A stretch of DNA of 64,000 bases. Origin: CBDAKK01 sp965196605. GTDB taxonomy: Bacteria > Spirochaetota > Spirochaetia > WTKD01 > G963693115. Below the pieces are notes generated by a model. It was not told the DNA's origin. It saw nothing but the letters and a program-made list of their open reading frames with translations, and did no database searches. Shown here piece after piece: positions 9,511-18,774 of this stretch (positions are counted from its first letter, which is position 1; each line of letters opens with the position of its first letter). A program made the position numbers and the translations under genes. The stretch covers positions 248,001 to 312,000 of the forward strand of contig CBDAKK010000008.1 of the NCBI GenBank assembly GCA_965196605.1, written 5' to 3'.

Positions 9511-10147
9511 ACAAGGTGTGTCCCAGTTTTTCAGCCTTAGTCTTAAGGTACTTGCTGTTGTGGCTGGTGATGTTTTGAGGCTTCAAAGCAAGGTGTTGTG
9601 AAACCCGTACACCGTGTTTTTCTAACTGCGCAACCTTATCTGGATTATTGGTCATAAGCTGCACTGAACGCACTTGCAAATACATAAGCATGCTCGCAGC
9701 AAGTGCATATTCGCGCGCATCCACGGGGTGACCTAGATGAATATTGGCATCAACCGTGTCCATGCCCTTGCGCTGCAAATTATATGCGTGAAGTTTTTCT
9801 ATGAGTCCTATGCCGCGCCCCTCTTGCCGTAAGTAAACAAGCACACCGCGCCCTGCCTCCGCTATTCTTGCGAGTGCGCGCTCCAGTTGTTCTTTGCAAT
9901 CACAGCGCAGTGAATGAAACACTTCGCCCGTAAGACACTCGGAATGCACGCGACACAGCACGTCATCTGCATTGCTCACCTCTCCCATAACAAGCGCTAC
10001 ATGTTCTTTATGAGCGTGAGCATAGCCATATACCGTGAACTCGCCAAACGAAGTTGGGAGCACTGAAATAACAGAAGGCTCATGACTCTCAGTTGTGGCA
10101 TTTATTGATGTCTTCGCGTTTTTAATTGGCACGTTCAGCGTATTCAC
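9509..10147 (-). CDS. ribA: GTP cyclohydrolase II
   Basis: First step of riboflavin synthesis, opening GTP to the diaminopyrimidine. The zinc-binding segment CLTGEVFHSLRCDC and the LRQEGRGIGL active-site motif are intact, as is the LMTNNPDK motif. At 212 aa it is a stand-alone RibA without the DHBP synthase domain. Its start overlaps the end of efp by 26 bp, so the two are translated from one message. No other riboflavin gene is nearby. Confidence 0.93.
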   Translation of the reverse strand: MNTLNVPIKNAKTSINATTESHEPSVISVLPTSFGEFTVYGYAHAHKEHVALVMGEVSNADDVLCRVHSECLTGEVFHSLRCDCKEQLERALARIAEAGRGVLVYLRQEGRGIGLIEKLHAYNLQRKGMDTVDANIHLGHPVDAREYALAASMLMYLQVRSVQLMTNNPDKVAQLEKHGVRVSQHLALKPQNITSHNSKYLKTKAEKLGHTL

Positions 10148-10682
10148 CCGTTTCGGTATTCACCAAAATTTTTTCACCCTCCTGAATGAACCCCGGAACC
10201 TTAATCATTGCGCCCGTGTCGCACTCCACCATTTTGGTAACACTCGTTGCCGTGTCGCCCTTAATGGCTTCTGTAGCAGCGGTAACCGTGAGCACAACCT
10301 TGGGAGGCAATATCACGTCAATAATCTTGCCATCAAAAAACATGATCTGATACACCTCACCTGCGCGCAAGTAATTTTTGTGATTCTCAAAGTCTGTAAT
10401 ATTCACCGCGTACTCTTCAAAACTCTCGGAGTCCATAAAGAAAAACTGCTTGCCATCCTCGTACAAATACTGCCCCTTGCCATTTTCAACCTCGGCGAGA
10501 TCAACGGTATCATTTGAGCGAATAACCTCTCGTACCAGTTGCCCCGACAAAAGCCCCTTAAGCTTGCAGCGCACAAATGCGCCACCCTTGCCCGGCTTTA
10601 CAAACTCGCGTTCTTGCACCAAAAAGGGCTCATTGTTTTTATGGAGTATGCACATACCCTTCTCAAGTTGTCCTGCTTTCAT
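10122..10682 (-). CDS. efp: Elongation factor P
   Basis: Translation factor that relieves stalling at polyproline. The 186 aa carry the three beta-barrel domains. The modification loop is PGKGGAF with K32 at the tip, the position of E. coli K34, so lysylation-type modification is possible. The C-terminal domain has the TGEYAER signature. A TATACT precedes the ATG by about 9 nt with no Shine-Dalgarno, as with other genes here. Confidence 0.95.
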   Translation of the reverse strand: MKAGQLEKGMCILHKNNEPFLVQEREFVKPGKGGAFVRCKLKGLLSGQLVREVIRSNDTVDLAEVENGKGQYLYEDGKQFFFMDSESFEEYAVNITDFENHKNYLRAGEVYQIMFFDGKIIDVILPPKVVLTVTAATEAIKGDTATSVTKMVECDTGAMIKVPGFIQEGEKILVNTETGEYAERAN

Positions 10683-10737
10683 AGTATTCCCAGTATATCA
10701 CAAGCGCCTTTTGCCTCTGAGCCATACAGTTGTGCTT

Positions 10738-10990
10738 TTTGTGGGGGCACGCCCCCACACCCCCGAGCATTCAGTGAACGCCTTTTGCGCTTATGCGCGA
10801 CTACATGTAGCTGTATGTGTAGGTACCTTGAGGTGCTACGCACGGGTTGCGCAGGTTTGCTTCGGGTGTGAGGCTACGCCATAGGGAATAATACATGAGG
10901 TATAGAGATTACTCATGTTGTTTTGTGCTTAGCGCGCAAGGGCTTCATGCCTTTTATCGTGGGGGAGTTTCCCCCCTTGGGGGCAGTAAT
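10738..10990. repeat. Partial composite repeat
   Basis: An inverted GC unit (GTGGGGGCACGCCCCCAC) at 10740-10765, a variable block containing CTACGCCATAG that is also found near 60060 and 60160, and a short G/C hairpin at 10960-10985. The A/T palindrome is missing here. It fills the gap before the Bdr-like gene. Confidence 0.65.
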
Positions 10991-11027
10991 AGCAAAAAGC
11001 TAGTTGTGGTATTGTAGGCAAAGGGCA

Positions 11028-11033
11028 TATAAT
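11028..11033 (+). promoter_or_regulatory. TATAAT of a probable leaderless promoter
   Basis: TATAAT with 7 nt to the ATG at 11041, no Shine-Dalgarno. The same promoter is duplicated in front of the paralogue at 25966. Confidence 0.55.
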
Positions 11034-11040
11034 AAAAAAC

Positions 11041-11418
11041 ATGGAAGCGCGCATAGAAGAATTAAAAGACAACGGACATGCTCCAACAAGTCAATATGAC
11101 TTTCTTGCTGGGCAAATGCGAGATATGCAGCTTGATAGCATTAGGGTATCGCTTACATATGAAATAGAGAAAAACAACAACCGCATAGATGCGCTGGATG
11201 AAAAACTTACAGAACAAGTCAAGGGCACAAACGTACGCATAGATAGCTTAGAAACAAGCCTTAACACACGCATAGATGCGACCAACACGCGCATAGACGA
11301 CATGAAGACAATAGTAGATAAGACAGACAAGCGCATTAGCAATATGCTTATAATATTTGGCATTGCGTTTGCGGGTCTTTTTGCTGTACTTGGCGTTATA
11401 CTCTCAAAGCTAGGATGA
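11041..11418 (+). CDS. Bdr-like coiled-coil protein with a C-terminal membrane segment
   Basis: A 125-aa protein. Residues 1-35 are a polar head, 36-95 a heptad-like coiled coil built from repeats of the type TRIDATNTRIDD, and 100-122 one hydrophobic helix. This layout resembles Borrelia Bdr and DUF1640-type proteins: a cytoplasmic coiled coil anchored by its C-terminus. The head, tail, promoter and 3' flank are nearly identical to those of the gene at 25514-25966, which differs in the number of coil repeats. The function is unknown. It is enclosed by composite repeats on both sides. Confidence 0.75.
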   Translation: MEARIEELKDNGHAPTSQYDFLAGQMRDMQLDSIRVSLTYEIEKNNNRIDALDEKLTEQVKGTNVRIDSLETSLNTRIDATNTRIDDMKTIVDKTDKRISNMLIIFGIAFAGLFAVLGVILSKLG

Positions 11419-11427
11419 TGGTTTATT

Positions 11428-11592
11428 TTTGTGGGGGGTGTCCCCCCACGCCCCCCTTGGGGTAAGACGCGGTGCTGCGCTTCGCGCGTGTATTTGTGCC
11501 ATAGCTCACGCTATTTGCTATGAGCTTTTTCTGCGGTCAAGCAGCCACACCTGCTATGACATACACTCGGCGTGCAGCCCCCACAGCGCGTA
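11428..11592. repeat. Composite repeat fragment downstream of the Bdr-like gene
   Basis: An inverted GC unit, then TTTTTCTGCGGTCAAGCAG and ACCTGCTATGACATACACTC, blocks that lie next to the A/T palindrome in full copies. The element stops before the palindrome and runs into the end of the exchanger gene. Confidence 0.75.
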
Positions 11593-12564
11593 CTATGTGA
11601 AAAGCTGCACCATGTACAGCGCGTATAAGAGCAAAAACGCGCCGCCCGCTACTCGCGAAATGGTGTGCGTTTTACTTGAAAGCGCAATAATGCTTAAGAG
11701 ACTTACAGAGAACGCATGAACCACAAGGTCTACAAGAGCCGCGCGCGGGGCTGCAATGGGGCTTATAAGTACGCAGGTGCCGAGTATAAAAAAAGCATTG
11801 AAGATGTTTGAGCCTACCACGTTGCCCAAGGCAAGCTCGCTGTGCCTTTTGTACGCGGAGGCTACAGACACGGCTAATTCAGGGAGTGAGGTGCCGAGTG
11901 CAACCACAACAATGGAAATGATGCGCGTAGACACCCCGAGGAGGGTTGCAAGCCCAAGCGCGTTAAGTACGATGATGCGCCCTCCCGCTATAAGCGCTAC
12001 AAGCCCTATGATAAAGCCAAGCGTGTTTTTTACTATAGAAATTTGTTCACCTTGTGCTGCTTCTAAGCCTTCATGCCCCTCAGAACGCGTAAAAATTCTC
12101 ATGGCATGAACCATAAAAAACACAAACACAACCAAGAGCAACAAGCCGTCAAAGCGTGAAAAGTACAACGTGCTGTGCGTGTCATTGCGTTCAAAGGGCA
12201 GCTTGACAAATGGAAGCGCCAGCATCATGAGAGCCGCCAGAATGCTCAGCGGAATATCAACGCGCATGCTTTGCCTTGAGACGACACAAGGGTAAATGAG
12301 CGCGCACAGCCCAAGCATTACTAAAACATTGAGAATATTGCTGCCCACAACGTTACCAAAGACCATGGCGTTTGCGCCTGAAACGCTAGCGCTCAAGCCT
12401 ACAATGAGCTCAGGTAAAGACGTGCCAAATGCAAGCACGGTCGTGCCTATAATTGCAGGGGGTACGCCTAGCCTTTGTGCAAACAACACGCACATGTTCA
12501 CCAAAACATGAGCCCCCCCTATAAGCAATATAAAACCGAGCAGTAATAACAGTATATACACCAT
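11593..12564 (-). CDS. Sodium/calcium exchanger family protein (CaCA, YrbG-like)
   Basis: Inner-membrane cation antiporter of 323 aa with about ten hydrophobic helices. The two inverted alpha repeats are clear: GTSLPELIVGLSAS followed by GNVVGSNILNVL in the first half, and GTSLPELAVSVASA followed by GNVVGSNIFNAF in the second. The Glu of each GTSLPE motif should bind the ion. It is probably the last gene of, or just downstream from, the murE-hflCK group on the same strand. The true ion pair is not predictable. Confidence 0.9.
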   Translation of the reverse strand: MVYILLLLLGFILLIGGAHVLVNMCVLFAQRLGVPPAIIGTTVLAFGTSLPELIVGLSASVSGANAMVFGNVVGSNILNVLVMLGLCALIYPCVVSRQSMRVDIPLSILAALMMLALPFVKLPFERNDTHSTLYFSRFDGLLLLVVFVFFMVHAMRIFTRSEGHEGLEAAQGEQISIVKNTLGFIIGLVALIAGGRIIVLNALGLATLLGVSTRIISIVVVALGTSLPELAVSVASAYKRHSELALGNVVGSNIFNAFFILGTCVLISPIAAPRAALVDLVVHAFSVSLLSIIALSSKTHTISRVAGGAFLLLYALYMVQLFT

Positions 12565-12621
12565 ACTAACTTGTAGAATACTACAGAGCGCCTTCTTAAA
12601 AACCTTGTTAGTACATTAATG

Positions 12622-14202
12622 CTAGAGCTCGGCCTTCAAGGCCTCTTCCAAAACAGCAATTTCATCCCAATCAATTGTGGCATTCGCATACTCAATGCTT
12701 TTTTCATGACCCTTGCCCAAGCACAGTACGCAATCACCTTCGCGCGCTAAGGCGCAGGCGCGGTGTATGGCCTGCTTCCTGTCGGGAATAAGCAAGAGTG
12801 TCTCACCCACGTCTCGCGTTGCTCCAGCGGCAATCTCACGCAATATGTCCATGGGCGCTTCTGCGCGCGGGTCTTCATCAGTCAGCACAAGCACGTCTGC
12901 ATACTTGTCGGCAATGCCCCCTTGTACGGCGCGCTTTTTAACATCACGCTCACCCGCCGAGCCAAAAACAACAATAAGCCGCTTTTTTACCACGGAGCGT
13001 AACATGGGCAAAAGTTTTTGAAAGCTACCCGGCGTATGCGCGTAGTCAACAATGCCTGTAACGCCTTTGCATTGCATGGTGTGCATTCTCCCGCGCGGTG
13101 GAGTAAGCTTGTGCGCGTACGCTGCAAGCGCTTCAAGCTTTGCTATTCCCAAGGCATGCACTGCGCTTACAGCAAGCAAGGCATTCTCTGCATTGTACAG
13201 CCCGGTGCAGGGTACGCGTAGCTCAGAGGCAAAAGCCCCGTCACACAACAAGTCCCCGCGTATTTCATGAACGCTCATGCTCACGTTCTCAAGCGCATAG
13301 CGCACCTGCACCGCATCATCGCGCAACACACGCTGCGCCTGCTTGTCTTCAACTTCGCGCACGCAGTAGCTGGCAAGTCTTGCAGATGCCTCACGCGCTC
13401 GAGAGGCAAAGAGTTCGGCGTAGGGTTCATCTTCGCGCATAAGCGCCGTGCCGCTTGACTTCACTTGTGCAAACAGGGTGCTTTTATCATAGGCATATTG
13501 CTTAAGTGTGCCGTGAAAATCCAAATGCTCGCTTTCCACGTTAGTAAGCGCGGCACAATCAAAGGCTATGCCATGTACGCGCATGGTTTTGTTGCTCAAG
13601 GCGTGGCTGGTGACTTCTAAAACGGCGTGGGTACACTGGTTGTTTTTCATGCGCCGCATGGCACGGTGCAAGTCAGGCGCTTCAGGGGTTGATTGACGAA
13701 AGTCGTTGCCAAAGTAGCGCGTGCCGTCAAAACAATGCACGGTAGACCACAGCCCCGCACGAATGCCGCACTGCGTAAGCAGCTGGTGAATGAACTCCAC
13801 GCTGGTACTCTTGCCGTCCGTTCCGGTGACTGCGCACAAGGTCAAGTCTTGTGCGGGGTAGTCAAAAAAACGCGCGCTCACTTCAGCCATAATTTTGCGT
13901 ATGCTGCCGCGTGGCACTAGTGCACAGCCCACGTCTGCAGCAAGGTGCTGTGTTACCGCCTCAAGCGGCGCCTCACACACAAAGGCACGCGCGCCATTTT
14001 CAAGCGCCTGCGCTATAAAAAGCGTCCCATCCGCATGTATGCCGGGCAGCGCAAAAAACAACACGCCGCCTTGCTCTGAAGTTGACGCAGGGCTTAGGCG
14101 GCGTGAGTCGTAGAGAATGTCGCTCAGCGGAATGTTCACCGCGCCGTGGAGACTACACGCACCTTCATAAGGCGCAAACAATGATGCAAGCGTATGTCCC
14201 AT
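12622..14202 (-). CDS. murE: UDP-N-acetylmuramoyl-tripeptide synthetase (MurE)
   Basis: Cytoplasmic ligase adding the third amino acid to the peptidoglycan stem. The 526 aa contain the P-loop TGTDGKST, the Mur ligase pattern LEVTSHAL, the central DYAHTP and the VFGSAGERD motif. The specificity loop reads DEDPR, not the DNPR of meso-diaminopimelate enzymes, so another diamino acid such as L-ornithine (known in treponemes) or lysine is likely. It lies 41 bp after hflC. Confidence 0.92.
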   Translation of the reverse strand: MGHTLASLFAPYEGACSLHGAVNIPLSDILYDSRRLSPASTSEQGGVLFFALPGIHADGTLFIAQALENGARAFVCEAPLEAVTQHLAADVGCALVPRGSIRKIMAEVSARFFDYPAQDLTLCAVTGTDGKSTSVEFIHQLLTQCGIRAGLWSTVHCFDGTRYFGNDFRQSTPEAPDLHRAMRRMKNNQCTHAVLEVTSHALSNKTMRVHGIAFDCAALTNVESEHLDFHGTLKQYAYDKSTLFAQVKSSGTALMREDEPYAELFASRAREASARLASYCVREVEDKQAQRVLRDDAVQVRYALENVSMSVHEIRGDLLCDGAFASELRVPCTGLYNAENALLAVSAVHALGIAKLEALAAYAHKLTPPRGRMHTMQCKGVTGIVDYAHTPGSFQKLLPMLRSVVKKRLIVVFGSAGERDVKKRAVQGGIADKYADVLVLTDEDPRAEAPMDILREIAAGATRDVGETLLLIPDRKQAIHRACALAREGDCVLCLGKGHEKSIEYANATIDWDEIAVLEEALKAEL

Positions 14203-14243
14203 GATTTACACGGCGTAGCCTTTACGCAAAAGCGCGGCGCACC

Positions 14244-15260
14244 TTAGCGCCCGCTGCTTCGGTAAAAATAACGGAAGTAATCTCCTTCAGTAGAAAGCAC
14301 CTTGTCGAGTGAGGGCGCTGTTTTTTTGTACGACTCCATGGCGCGCCAAAACTGAAAAAAGCTTTGGTTCTGTCCATAAGCATTTGCGTAAATGCTCGCA
14401 GCTTCAGCATCTGCAGTACCGCGTATTGCTTCGGCTTGTGAATACGCACCCGAAAGTATAGAACGCTTTTCGTTTTCAAGTTGACCGAGGAGTTCTTGTT
14501 TACGCCCTTCACCCTGTGAGCGGTACACCTGCGCAATACGCTTGCGCTCTGAAATCATTCTGCTGTACACACTCTCGGTGAGGTCATCCGCATAGCGAAT
14601 TTGGCGAATAACTATGTCTATAACCTCTATGCCAAATTCAGGAACCAGCTTTTTCACTGAGACGAGCATTTCCTCGCTTAAGCTTCTGCGCCCCTTGTTT
14701 ATTTTAGGCTGCTTTTCAAGCTGCGTTACCAGCTCGCTCAGGTTCTCAATGCCCGAGTCGTCCACGTCTGAACTTGGCAACAAGTCATTTATAGACGTAT
14801 CACGAACTTCCATAATATCGTTGGTGTTCCTCACAGCCTCCACCAATTTGTTGCCCGCTATGATAGTGCGCACGGCACTCTCTATTACGTCATCAAGGCG
14901 CGAAAAGGCTTGATTCATGGTGTTCACTGATTTATAAAAAGTGCGCGGGTCAACAATGCGCCAGCGCGCGGTAGTATCCACCCATATAAATTGTTTTTCA
15001 TAGGTGGGCACGCGGCGCGGCTCGCCGTCCCATGGAAGTATCTTTTTAGAATAGCGCGTCACAGAATCTATAAACGGCGCCTTAAACTTAAGCCCCGCAG
15101 TCTCCTCTGTCCTCGTTATTTGTCCAAAACGAGTTACTACTGCCATTTCGCCCTCCGTTATTATGAAAAAGGGTTTTGAAACGTAAACTAGCACGCCCAC
15201 TATTACAAAAACAATGAGCAGCTTCAATGCAAATGGTATTTTTATTGGTTGATGTGCCAT
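14244..15260 (-). CDS. hflC: HflC, SPFH-domain modulator of FtsH
   Basis: Membrane-anchored band-7 protein of 338 aa that forms a periplasmic complex with HflK around the FtsH protease. It has one N-terminal hydrophobic helix (LKLLIVFVIVGVLVYV), then the SPFH domain with GEMAVVTRFGQI and FIDSVTRY, and a helical coiled-coil region with SEAEAIRG-like sequence (AYSQAEAIRGTADAEA). The ATG has an AAGGAG 7 nt upstream and follows hflK by 22 bp. Confidence 0.92.
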   Translation of the reverse strand: MAHQPIKIPFALKLLIVFVIVGVLVYVSKPFFIITEGEMAVVTRFGQITRTEETAGLKFKAPFIDSVTRYSKKILPWDGEPRRVPTYEKQFIWVDTTARWRIVDPRTFYKSVNTMNQAFSRLDDVIESAVRTIIAGNKLVEAVRNTNDIMEVRDTSINDLLPSSDVDDSGIENLSELVTQLEKQPKINKGRRSLSEEMLVSVKKLVPEFGIEVIDIVIRQIRYADDLTESVYSRMISERKRIAQVYRSQGEGRKQELLGQLENEKRSILSGAYSQAEAIRGTADAEAASIYANAYGQNQSFFQFWRAMESYKKTAPSLDKVLSTEGDYFRYFYRSSGR

Positions 15261-15282
15261 ATAATCTCCTTAACACGCGCGT

Positions 15283-16305
15283 CTACTGCGCACCGGCGGG
15301 CATCAACGCTTGTGAGCCCGAATTTGATTTTTGAAGTGACAAGAATGGAACAATGCTCTTGAAATCCTTGTCTATAAATTGCGTCTTACCCTCCGAGCTT
15401 GTCAATATCTTTTCAAGCGTTTCGTAATAAATACGCTCTCGTGTTACACTCGGACTCTTGTTGTACTCAGCAAGCACGGACTTAAAGCGCGCAACATCCC
15501 CTTTGGCGTTGTTAACACGCTCCGCGGCATAACCCTGCGCAACCTGTATCAACTGCTCCGCCTGCCCACGCGCCTTGGGTATTTCTTTGTTATAAGCCTC
15601 CCGCCCCTCGTTTATAAGACGGTTCATGTCTTGCACCGCTTTATTTACATCCTCAAAGGCATCTTGTACACTCCCCTCTGGTGGCACAATGTTTTGCAAC
15701 CGCACCGCGGTAACTTGTATACCAATGTTATACAGATGAAAGGCCTCGCTCATAGCCTTAAGCGCCTTCACCTCTATTTCAGTTCTCCTATTCCCCAGTA
15801 CGTCTGTAATGTAGTAGTCGCCCACAAGCTCATTGATAACAGAACGCGAAATATCACTTATGGTCTTTTCAGTATTTTCAACATTGAAGAGCCACGCCCG
15901 AGGGTCGGCAATTTTATACTGTATAACCCACTCCACATTTACAATGTTCAAGTCCCCCGTGAGCATGGTGGACTCAGCGCTGTAATCACCACGTGCGCGC
16001 ACTGATACAACATCCGACTTCTGCGCCCTAAAGCCAAAGGTCTTATTTTGCACTATTTGCGTATCCACGTTGTAATTCTTTTCTATACCAAATGGCAGCT
16101 TGAACTTTAAGCCCGAACCAACCGTTCTGTTGTACTTACCAAACTGTACCACGACTGCTTGCTGTGTTTCGTCCACTACAAAAACGCTGGTAGCAACCAC
16201 CACCACCAAGAGTAACATGAAAACAAAGCCAATGACGTATTTCGGCTTAAAAGAAAAATTCACATTTTCTATTCCGAGTTGTCGTAAAAATTCTTGTATA
16301 TTCAT
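15283..16305 (-). CDS. hflK: HflK, SPFH-domain modulator of FtsH
   Basis: Partner of HflC, 340 aa. The transmembrane helix VIGFVFMLLLVVVVATSVFVV is followed by DETQQAVVVQFGKYNRTVGSG and the SPFH core. The long C-terminal helix holds ARGQAEQLIQVAQGYAAERV. I choose the ATG at 16305 (MNIQEFLRQLG) because the upstream extension lacks homology and a TATAGT lies right before it, with no Shine-Dalgarno. It diverges from the phosphofructokinase gene with 86 bp between. Confidence 0.92.
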   Translation of the reverse strand: MNIQEFLRQLGIENVNFSFKPKYVIGFVFMLLLVVVVATSVFVVDETQQAVVVQFGKYNRTVGSGLKFKLPFGIEKNYNVDTQIVQNKTFGFRAQKSDVVSVRARGDYSAESTMLTGDLNIVNVEWVIQYKIADPRAWLFNVENTEKTISDISRSVINELVGDYYITDVLGNRRTEIEVKALKAMSEAFHLYNIGIQVTAVRLQNIVPPEGSVQDAFEDVNKAVQDMNRLINEGREAYNKEIPKARGQAEQLIQVAQGYAAERVNNAKGDVARFKSVLAEYNKSPSVTRERIYYETLEKILTSSEGKTQFIDKDFKSIVPFLSLQKSNSGSQALMPAGAQ

Positions 16306-16391
16306 ATCTACTATAATGTAATAAAAATCAAATCCATGCAAGACATGTGTGTGCTCTATACTGCGCATACGCACTGTTTCTAGGAGGCTTT

Positions 16392-18032
16392 ATGTCGTTT
16401 TCTCATCTTCACACCGCGCGTTTAGGTTACAAACCGCAACTCCCAAAGGCGCTTTCGGGTTCCATTAAAACCATGTCGCTGAGCCTTGGAGACAAAACAG
16501 GCGCTGTGTCGCACGCCAAGGAACTGCAAGCCATTTTTGCGCACAGCTTTGGCAAACCCATAGCCACGGTGAAAAAAGGCACAAACAAGCATGCTACTAC
16601 AGCGCGCCGCGTTGGCGTAATACTCTCGGGTGGCCCCGCTGCGGGTGGGCACAATGTCATAGCGGGTATTTTTGACGCCCTTTACGCGGCATGTGAAACA
16701 TCAAGCCTCATAGGCTTTTTAGGCGGACCGAGTGGACTCCTTGAAAACAAAAAGCGCATTCTCACTAAGGAACTTGTAGACTCATACCGCAACACCGGCG
16801 GCTTTGACATTATAGGCTCTGGGAGAACCAAAATAGAAACGCCTGAACAGTTTAAACGCGCACTTAAAAACGCTAAGGCCAACAAACTCGACGCGCTTAT
16901 AATAATAGGGGGAGACGACAGCAACACCAACGCCGCGCTGCTTGCGGAATATTTTGTGGCGGAGCAAAGCGCCATTCAAGTGATAGGCGTACCAAAAACC
17001 ATAGATGGCGACTTAAAAAACAAGCACATAGAAACCTCTTTTGGCTTTGACACCGCCGTGAAAACCTATTCAGAACTTATCGGCAACATAGCGCGAGATG
17101 CAGCAAGCGCGGGAAAGTACTGGCACTTTATCCGCCTCATGGGGCGCTCGGCAAGCCACATTACCCTTGAATGCGCGCTACAAACCCAGCCCAACATCGC
17201 CTTGATATCCGAAGAGGTAGAGAAAAACCAGCAGTCCTTACACGACATTGTGCAGCACATTGCGGACGGCGTTGTGTTGCGCAGCAAAAAAAAGCAAAAC
17301 TTTGGCGTAGTACTGGTGCCCGAGGGACTCATAGAATTCATCCCTGAAATGCGCACGCTCATTGCATCACTTAATGAAATATTGGCACAGAACACCAGTG
17401 ACAGCGTGGAAGAAAAAACAAAGGCTGTGGAAAAAAGCCTTGCGCCCGCATTGCGCAAAACCTTTCTTTCGCTGCCCGCTTCAATTCGTGAACAGCTCCT
17501 CTTAGACAGAGACGCGCATGGCAATGTACAAGTCTCGCTCATAGAAACCGAGCGCCTACTCATGCAAATGGTCAAGGAAGAACTCACGCGCAGAAAAAAG
17601 GCGGGGCAGTTTGCCGCTGCCTTTGCGGCGCAACACCACTTTTTTGGCTACGAAGCCCGCTGTGCATTCCCTACTAATTTTGATGCAACCTACTGCTATG
17701 CGCTGGGCTACACAGCATTTGTGCTCATTGCAAACGGACTGAGTGGTTACATGGCTGCTGTGGCAAGCCTTACAAAGCCCGCCAAGGACTGGGAGGCAGG
17801 CGGCATTCCACTAACCATGATGATGAACATAGAACGCCGCCACAGCGCAGACAAGCCCGTAATACGCAAGGCACTGGTTGAGCTTACCGGCGCGCCCTTT
17901 AAAAACCTTGTCAAAAACAGAAAGAAGTGGCTTGCAAACACGGCATTCCGCTACCCCGGCGCCATTCAGTACTTTGGCCTTGCTGAAATTGCAGACGCGC
18001 CCACCATGACCTTGCAGCTAGACAAAAGTTAA
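16392..18032 (+). CDS. pfp: Diphosphate-dependent 6-phosphofructokinase, long form
   Basis: Glycolytic enzyme phosphorylating fructose 6-phosphate with pyrophosphate. The 546 aa match the long spirochaete/plant-type branch. Visible are SGGPAAGGHN at the N-terminus, GGDDSNTN (the second Asp marks PPi rather than ATP use), PKTIDGDL with the catalytic Asp, and MGRSASH for sugar binding. The start at 16392 has GGAGG 4 nt upstream; a longer version from 16347 would run through that site. It points to PPi-based glycolysis, as in other treponemes. Confidence 0.94.
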   Translation: MSFSHLHTARLGYKPQLPKALSGSIKTMSLSLGDKTGAVSHAKELQAIFAHSFGKPIATVKKGTNKHATTARRVGVILSGGPAAGGHNVIAGIFDALYAACETSSLIGFLGGPSGLLENKKRILTKELVDSYRNTGGFDIIGSGRTKIETPEQFKRALKNAKANKLDALIIIGGDDSNTNAALLAEYFVAEQSAIQVIGVPKTIDGDLKNKHIETSFGFDTAVKTYSELIGNIARDAASAGKYWHFIRLMGRSASHITLECALQTQPNIALISEEVEKNQQSLHDIVQHIADGVVLRSKKKQNFGVVLVPEGLIEFIPEMRTLIASLNEILAQNTSDSVEEKTKAVEKSLAPALRKTFLSLPASIREQLLLDRDAHGNVQVSLIETERLLMQMVKEELTRRKKAGQFAAAFAAQHHFFGYEARCAFPTNFDATYCYALGYTAFVLIANGLSGYMAAVASLTKPAKDWEAGGIPLTMMMNIERRHSADKPVIRKALVELTGAPFKNLVKNRKKWLANTAFRYPGAIQYFGLAEIADAPTMTLQLDKS

Positions 18033-18085
18033 CACATAATGTACAATATATAAATTAAAAATTTACCTATGGTTAAGGAGATGCT

Positions 18086-18667
18086 ATGAAGAATTCCATA
18101 TTTAAAAACACACTACTGGTAAGTATTACTGTGTGCGCGCTGATATTTTTGACGGCCTTTGGGTCACCGCCCAAAAAAAGCACTGAGGACATATTGGCGG
18201 GAATAGACGCAGAATTGATAAACGCTGACATACCAAACATTACCCTCAATACCCTACGCGGCACCTCAGAAAACGTGCGAGAAGCCCTCAAGGGCAACGT
18301 AACTATTGTCTCTGTTTGGAGATCAGGCTGCCGTTACTGTCACCTTGAGGCTCCCAAGCTTGCTAAAATGGCAAAGGAACTTGCAAAAGAAAGCAAGGTC
18401 AAATTTGCCTACGTCTCGTGGGATGAAGACAAACAAGACGCCCTTGCTTTTAAAAGTCAGTTTAACATAAGCGATGAAAGCATTATATTCATGGACACCA
18501 TGGGCGAAACACTGCGCGCTACCCACCTCGGTACAGACGGTACACCTACCGTGTTTATTATAAATGCGCAAGGAAAGGTCATTGCACGCACCGTGGGGCT
18601 TCGTGAGTGGGGCGAGAAAAAAATTATAAAAGACATGAAAATTCTTGTGAAAAACTTGCAGTCTTAA
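18086..18667 (+). CDS. Exported thioredoxin-like (TlpA/redoxin) protein
   Basis: A 193-aa protein with an N-terminal signal sequence (hydrophobic 9-25) and a thioredoxin fold. The active site is SGCRYCHLE with C82 and C85, and the cis-proline loop is DGTPTVFII. It should act in the periplasm as a thiol-disulfide reductase. SD AAGGAG precedes the ATG. It follows the phosphofructokinase gene by 53 bp and is closed by a hairpin at 18700. Confidence 0.85.
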   Translation: MKNSIFKNTLLVSITVCALIFLTAFGSPPKKSTEDILAGIDAELINADIPNITLNTLRGTSENVREALKGNVTIVSVWRSGCRYCHLEAPKLAKMAKELAKESKVKFAYVSWDEDKQDALAFKSQFNISDESIIFMDTMGETLRATHLGTDGTPTVFIINAQGKVIARTVGLREWGEKKIIKDMKILVKNLQS

Positions 18668-18699
18668 AAGCTCATTTTTCAACTTTTACAAAACGCAAC

Positions 18700-18735
18700 A
18701 AGGTGTGTGCCAAAGCAGTGGCGCGCACCTTTTTT
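18700..18735 (+). terminator. Rho-independent terminator of the redoxin gene
   Basis: Stem AAGGTGTGTGCC with GGCGCGCACCTT, 12 pairs including two G-U, loop of 8 nt, followed by a T-run. Confidence 0.75.
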
Positions 18736-18774
18736 ATAATACGCGTCTCAATACCCCCTAAAAATATCCTGTTG

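Noticed and set aside
13018..14113. Antisense frames opposite murE
   Set aside because: Arg/Ala/His-rich shadows caused by GC-rich codon use of murE; no start signals.
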